A stretch of DNA of 59,784 nucleotides, from positions 1 to 59,784 of the forward strand of contig JALMLS010000273.1 in assembly GCA_038496445.1 (NCBI GenBank), given 5' to 3'. This stretch comes from Trichosphaerium sp. ATCC 40318 (Eukaryota; Discosea; Flabellinia; Trichosidae). Positions 55,815 through 59,784 of the stretch are shown here, piece after piece. Under the pieces are notes generated by a model. That model saw only the letters and a program-made list of their open reading frames with translations, did no database searches and was not told the origin of the DNA. The translations under genes were made by a program, and so were the position numbers. Positions within the stretch are counted from its first letter, which is position 1; the number at the start of each line of letters is the position of its first letter.

Positions 55815-58533
55815 TTAGAGTGTTACACTTGGGATTGTAGGAAGTTCTACACCTCCTTTTGAAGTCTCAATGCTTTCTACAGCTTGTGTTTTATCATCTA
55901 CTTTTGTTGCAGCAGTCACCTGTTCGCTCTTAGTATTTTTACCCAGCACTCTCTTGCCCAACGCAATACACTCTTCATAGAATGGTTTTATAACTAATAA
56001 AGAAACAGATATTAACAAGGGGCAGAAAACCATCAGGGCATAGTGAAGGCGTACCAAGGCACCCAAGGAATAGTAAAAATGATCTTGAATAAACATTAAA
56101 ACTTCCCCATACAGAATGCCACCACGGTGGTATGATCTCTAAGTCTAATGGAGATGTTAATATATAATAATACAAAGTTTAACATTGTTTGACTTGCCAC
56201 ATTGTCCAGGCGTTTTATGCTCGCAAGCTATCCAAGCAGCAACTAGTTCGTTTGCTCTTTCTTCTGAATAAGTGAGTCTTTTAAGTGCTAGAGATATAGG
56301 AACTAAGCTGTAGTATATAAAAAGTAACATCCAAAGAATGAGTATTGCTTGGCTTCTGGCTATTCTTTTTTTGGTTATTGCACTTCCTTTAACAGGAAAA
56401 TTCTTAATCTTTCTGTATTCCTAGAGTTTCAAACAATTTTTAACAAAATTGAGGTACAAAAGGAAATAATTAAGCACGTGCTTGTAATTCAAAATTTTCT
56501 GTACGGAGTTCTATTTTCAAAAACAAAACACAAAAGTAACGTACTGCTGCGATGATTATCGAGAATGTGACCGTTCCAATAATACCCAACGCCGCTGGTA
56601 TTATCATATCAGCTGTCCATACAATAATCAGATCATGTGTATTTCCTCGCACTATCATGATATTTGTTAACAAAAATCAGTTTTCTATGAAATAAGTGTA
56701 GGTGTTTGGACGTACTTGTGCAATGTGTTGACACATGAACATTTGATCCAAAATTCTCAGTTGCGAAGAACCAAATATCCACAATAGCCAAGCATATCCA
56801 TGGTACAATATAGCAAGCCGCCCTGTCATACAAAGTTGAGCATAAAACGCTGAGTCAAAATCAAAAACCTATTCTTACTTGAAGTATATCGATGGCTGTC
56901 CTTTCTTTAGAAAAGTGTATGTCATACCGACAACCCATGCTACAAAGGCATAGTGCGAAAGCGATTGAAAGTGATACATCCAAAACCCTAAAACAGTGTT
57001 AGCGAAGAGAAACTCTTACAAAACTAAACCCAAAGACAACGCACCTTGGAATACACAAAACCATGAATCTCGTGGCCTGACATATTCTTCATCGTTCAAA
57101 CAAACAAGATTGTGCGGTGAAAGAATAATACTACCAATATACCTAAGAGTAGACAAGAAGGTATACCTACACTTGGTTAATGTGTATTTTTTTTTTCAAA
57201 TCAAAAAATGTTCGGCTTCAAGTCAACTTTTAGTCTTGGACTAAAACGAAGTGATGGAGTGTTACTACTACGCGGAATAACCATGAAACCACCAAACAAG
57301 AAGCTTAAGCTTGGATTGGTAAAGTAGAAAGGTACGCTTCACACAATGGTGTATCATTAGGAAGGTACGAAGTTTGACTTCTTAGGCATATTCTTTTACT
57401 CTATCGTACCATATAATAAGTGAATGTAACGAAATGGGGAACTTATGTTTCAAAGCAATCCTCGTAGATACCACTACAGCAAATAATCCAACAATAATCG
57501 CAAGAGGAGCAAACACATACATAAGCTACAGCGCAAGAAAAAAAACGTTAGTTTCCCATAATAATAATAAAAAATCACAATGTAGAACAAACTTATACGT
57601 ACAATTATCTCTACCTTTGGTGAGCGAGAGTCAACATATCTCTTAGGACACCCAAAAGAACAAAGTTCTTTAAAACCATCTTCATGGTCTTCATTATAAA
57701 CGGTAGGATGAGTACAATCTGTCGGAAGCGTTTGAATGGTAGCATCATTGCAATCAGGTAAAGGAGCGTAGTCAGGGAAAGAAACTAGACGAAGTAAGAA
57801 CTCTTGTGTGATCGATAAACGAACATGCGCTTTCTGAGACGTACAAGGACCGACTGTAGTGACACTGGAGCAATTAGGTAATATTAAGAGTGCTGTCTGA
57901 CCAAGTGCTTCTACAAGGCACGTCCTTACTGCTTGGCACGTGTTTACGCATATTGGACGTGGTATTGGAAGGTTTCCTATACTTCTTTTAAAATCGTAAT
58001 ATAACCGCTTTAGGAACATAGTAATACGTACCTGTACATTGTCGGTAGACTGTCTTACATAAAAGCTCTTTAAACACGCGACCACAACTATAAATGTAAG
58101 GCAAATAAAAAAAAAGGTCAATAGAATATTCCCACAACACGTGCGGAATATAACTGACAACAAAGAAAAGGTGATTCGTGTGAAGCGGAAACAAAAATAT
58201 GACACAAAAACGAAAAATCACGTGACTAGCGGGTTTATCTTCTTTTGTTTTATAGTGCGCTAATCACGTGTTTTGTCATGTCCGTTTTTTAACGAAGATG
58301 TAAAATTTAACGCACTTTTTATCAACAAGTGATATATCTGAGATAGCGTCTCTAAACGTAAGCTGATAGATGCCATCCAGTACTTGTGTTGTTGTATTTG
58401 GTGGAAGAATAAAATGATAACTTTCTTCAAAGCCACACAGATTGTTTGTTGTGTTTGCGCTTAAGCACAGTTGTCCTGAGATAGTACATATCAAACATAG
58501 TATTATCACTAGATAAGTAGCATTCATCACCAT
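55815..58533 (-). CDS. Frizzled/Smoothened-like seven-pass receptor with FZ Cys-rich domain
   Basis: It starts at ATG 58533 or 58527 with a signal peptide (MNATYLVIILCLICTISG). The ectodomain has the FZ pattern: CGRVFKELLCKTVYRQC, then LPIPRPICVNTCQAVRTC, where P-R-P-I-C and the paired Cys are typical, then LPDC...LPTDCTHP and KELCSFGCPKRY. Membrane spans follow over several exons: MYVFAPLAIIVGLFAVVVST (TM1), LSFLFGGFMVIPR (TM2 region), the loop NLVCLNDEEYVRPRDSWFCV (family C-N-D-E...W-C), FWMYHFQSLSHYAFVAWVVG (TM3), YIVPWICLAIVDIWFFAT (TM4) and more to 55.9 kb. The cytoplasmic tail is short and polar, ending PTIPSVTL. Dictyostelid amoebae have a large family of such receptors of mostly unknown ligand, and none has Wnt. 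About eleven exons; I did not resolve all borders. Confidence 0.82.
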
Positions 58534-58781
58534 ACCTGGAGTGTGCAACAAAAGAAACACAACGACTTCGATACTCCAGAAAAAAAACGTCAACAAACAG
58601 GTCAACAGGTTTCTGTTGGTTTATTTATTAATAAAAAGATCAATCTTTTTTGATACAGATCCCAGGCATTGTAATGTCGTTATTCGGTTCTACCTCACTT
58701 GGACAGCAAGTGCGTTAAAGCTTTTAGTACAGTGGTTTATTAATTGGGACAGTAAATAGCATTGAATTCCCTCCAATAGCC

Positions 58782-59018
58782 TTAGTTTACTCTAATATCA
58801 AACTTTATACTTCGAGAAATTTTGCGTCGTCTTTTGTACTTTGTGTCGTCGGAATGTGGCCACCCAGCGATATGATTCACATGCTTGTACAATATATCAT
58901 CACTAGTCCAATAAGTTTCCGCTACTTTAGTTCCTTTTGAATAAAGGCATTGCCAGAAAATTTGACTGTTGTCATACCAACTCTTTTCTTGTCCATCTTT
59001 TATGCCATCTTGTAACAC
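58782..59018 (-). CDS. Short MORN-repeat (YwqK-like) protein or fragment
   Basis: It starts at ATG 59018 (MLQDGIKDGQEKSWYDNSQ) and holds one and a half repeats of the 40.2-41.3 kb type, then diverges into a basic tail (KYKRRRKISRSIKFDIRVN). 78 residues are too few for a normal MORN protein, and the upstream frame is closed. It is probably the 3' remnant of a longer gene, with a further piece perhaps upstream. Confidence 0.5.
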   Translation of the reverse strand: MLQDGIKDGQEKSWYDNSQIFWQCLYSKGTKVAETYWTSDDILYKHVNHIAGWPHSDDTKYKRRRKISRSIKFDIRVN

Positions 59019-59246
59019 ATTGACTATAGCGTTACCTGCTGTTTACGCTTTAGTGGCATTGGAAATGAGAATATAACTTACGTGATGCCTTGTGGTATTG
59101 GTTTTGTAATGGGAACAAATCAAGTTCCGTTAAGGTAACTTAGTATCAATGTAGTGCACAAACGTTGCGACGTATTTTTGTATTGCACACGTTTATTTTT
59201 GTCAACATTAATCGACCCGAAACAAGCTTATTTTTGGGTGTACCCT

Positions 59247-59378
59247 TTACATAATCTCAACGCTATCTCCTGTATAGTATAGATTAATATGTAATCTCCA
59301 TTTATGTCCTTCTGGGATAATCAATGTCTCTTTCACTTCTCCGTATTCCATAGTCAACACATTGCCCTGAAGTGTCAT
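59247..59378 (-). CDS. Small ORF, 43 codons, unknown
   Basis: It starts at ATG 59378 (MTLQGNVLTMEYGEVKETL) and continues IIPEGHKWRLHINLYYTGD. The hydrophilic/hydrophobic alternation looks protein-like, but the frame is short and has no visible partner exon. It may belong to the same decayed locus as 58782-59018. Confidence 0.3.
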   Translation of the reverse strand: MTLQGNVLTMEYGEVKETLIIPEGHKWRLHINLYYTGDSVEIM

Positions 59379-59784
59379 TGTATTTATTGACAGCTCAGTT
59401 TGAAGTACAAGCAATGACCTATACTATTTAACTTTGACCATGTACTATCAAAAAACAAGAGTCCTTCGGTCGCCATTTGCGTACATTTCAGTTTATAATT
59501 TATGTCTTTTCGGCTGTCTCAAAAGAGTGCTGTAAAACATACTACGGCGAAGGTCAGTAGTTACTCTCAGATAGTAAGTAGGTCGGTTGTAGGTCAGTGG
59601 TGATACTAACAGATACAATCTTAAAGCGTTCTTGTTTGGTTGGTGTCACGTGAATTTCGTGATCACAACAAGGTGACTTGGTAGTAAAGTTGTTTTATAT
59701 GTATTTTTCTGGTCGTACCAATTGAACTACATTAGGTAGAACGGGCTTACTTTTAGTGCTTGTTCAAGAACCACTACATACCAT
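59379..59784. other. Window end, nothing recognised
   Basis: About 400 bp without an open frame of note on either strand. CACGTG occurs at about 59647. Confidence 0.4.

Noticed and set aside
1..59784. CRISPR array, bacterial operon or ribosome-binding sites
   Set aside because: No regularly spaced repeats of that type; introns, a eukaryotic tRNA gene and LTR element show a nuclear eukaryotic sequence.

Overview
The window is nuclear DNA of a single-celled eukaryote. Genes are broken by many short (about 40-80 nt), T-rich introns that usually open with GTAC, GTAT or GTAAG and close with TTTAG or similar. Coding exons are far less AT-rich than introns and spacers. The gene content (COPI alpha subunit, SNARE, Frizzled-type receptor, tectonin-type secreted lectin, an IPT/TIG plus EGF surface protein, many F-box proteins, two alginate lyases) fits a phagotrophic protist. 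Amoebozoa is my best guess from the Frizzled-like, tectonin and TIG/EGF genes, but the lineage is not fixed by anything I can see, and the alginate lyases only hint at a diet that includes brown algae.

Layout. 1-753: SNARE on the minus strand, cut by the window edge. 932-6434: coatomer alpha, about 21 exons, transcribed divergently from the SNARE. 6.6-7.1 kb: decayed MORN-repeat gene. 7.3-8.3 kb: first alginate lyase. 9.6-10.5 kb: F-box/LRR gene with one frameshift. 10.8-12.4 kb: two small divergent genes. 12491-20980: complete Ty3/gypsy retrotransposon with identical 122-bp LTRs, itself carrying two near-identical 1.04-kb DNA elements with terminal inverted repeats. 21.1-22.5 kb: wrecked piggyBac-type transposase. 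23.1-24.4 kb: tectonin protein. 25.0-26.3 kb: F-box-like/LRR gene. 26.7-33.4 kb: very large many-exon surface receptor. 33.8-36.8 kb: secreted protein resembling NlpC/P60-type hydrolases. 37.2-39.5 kb: VWA-domain protein. 40.2-42.6 kb: F-box/MORN gene and a further F-box gene. 43.4-44.0 kb: remains of a PdxT (vitamin B6 synthase glutaminase) gene. 44.2-46.0 kb: unknown gene. 46.8-51.0 kb: TPR/ankyrin/MYND gene. 51.2 kb: tRNA-Thr. 51.4-52.9 kb: F-box gene. 53.2-54.4 kb: second alginate lyase. 55.8-58.5 kb: Frizzled-like receptor. 58.8-59.4 kb: MORN fragment and a small ORF.

The genes do not form operons. The common themes are secretion and trafficking (SNARE, COPI), food digestion and surface sensing (lyases, tectonin, receptors), and an unusually high share of F-box genes with LRR or MORN repeats (five F-box loci, three MORN loci), a combination also common in large DNA viruses of amoebae. 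Several otherwise good genes contain single-base frameshifts at short homopolymers, which may be assembly errors or real decay. The most unusual object is the nested transposon: removing both DNA elements plus a 2-bp duplication at each site restores one continuous gag-pol reading frame, broken only by two TGA codons.
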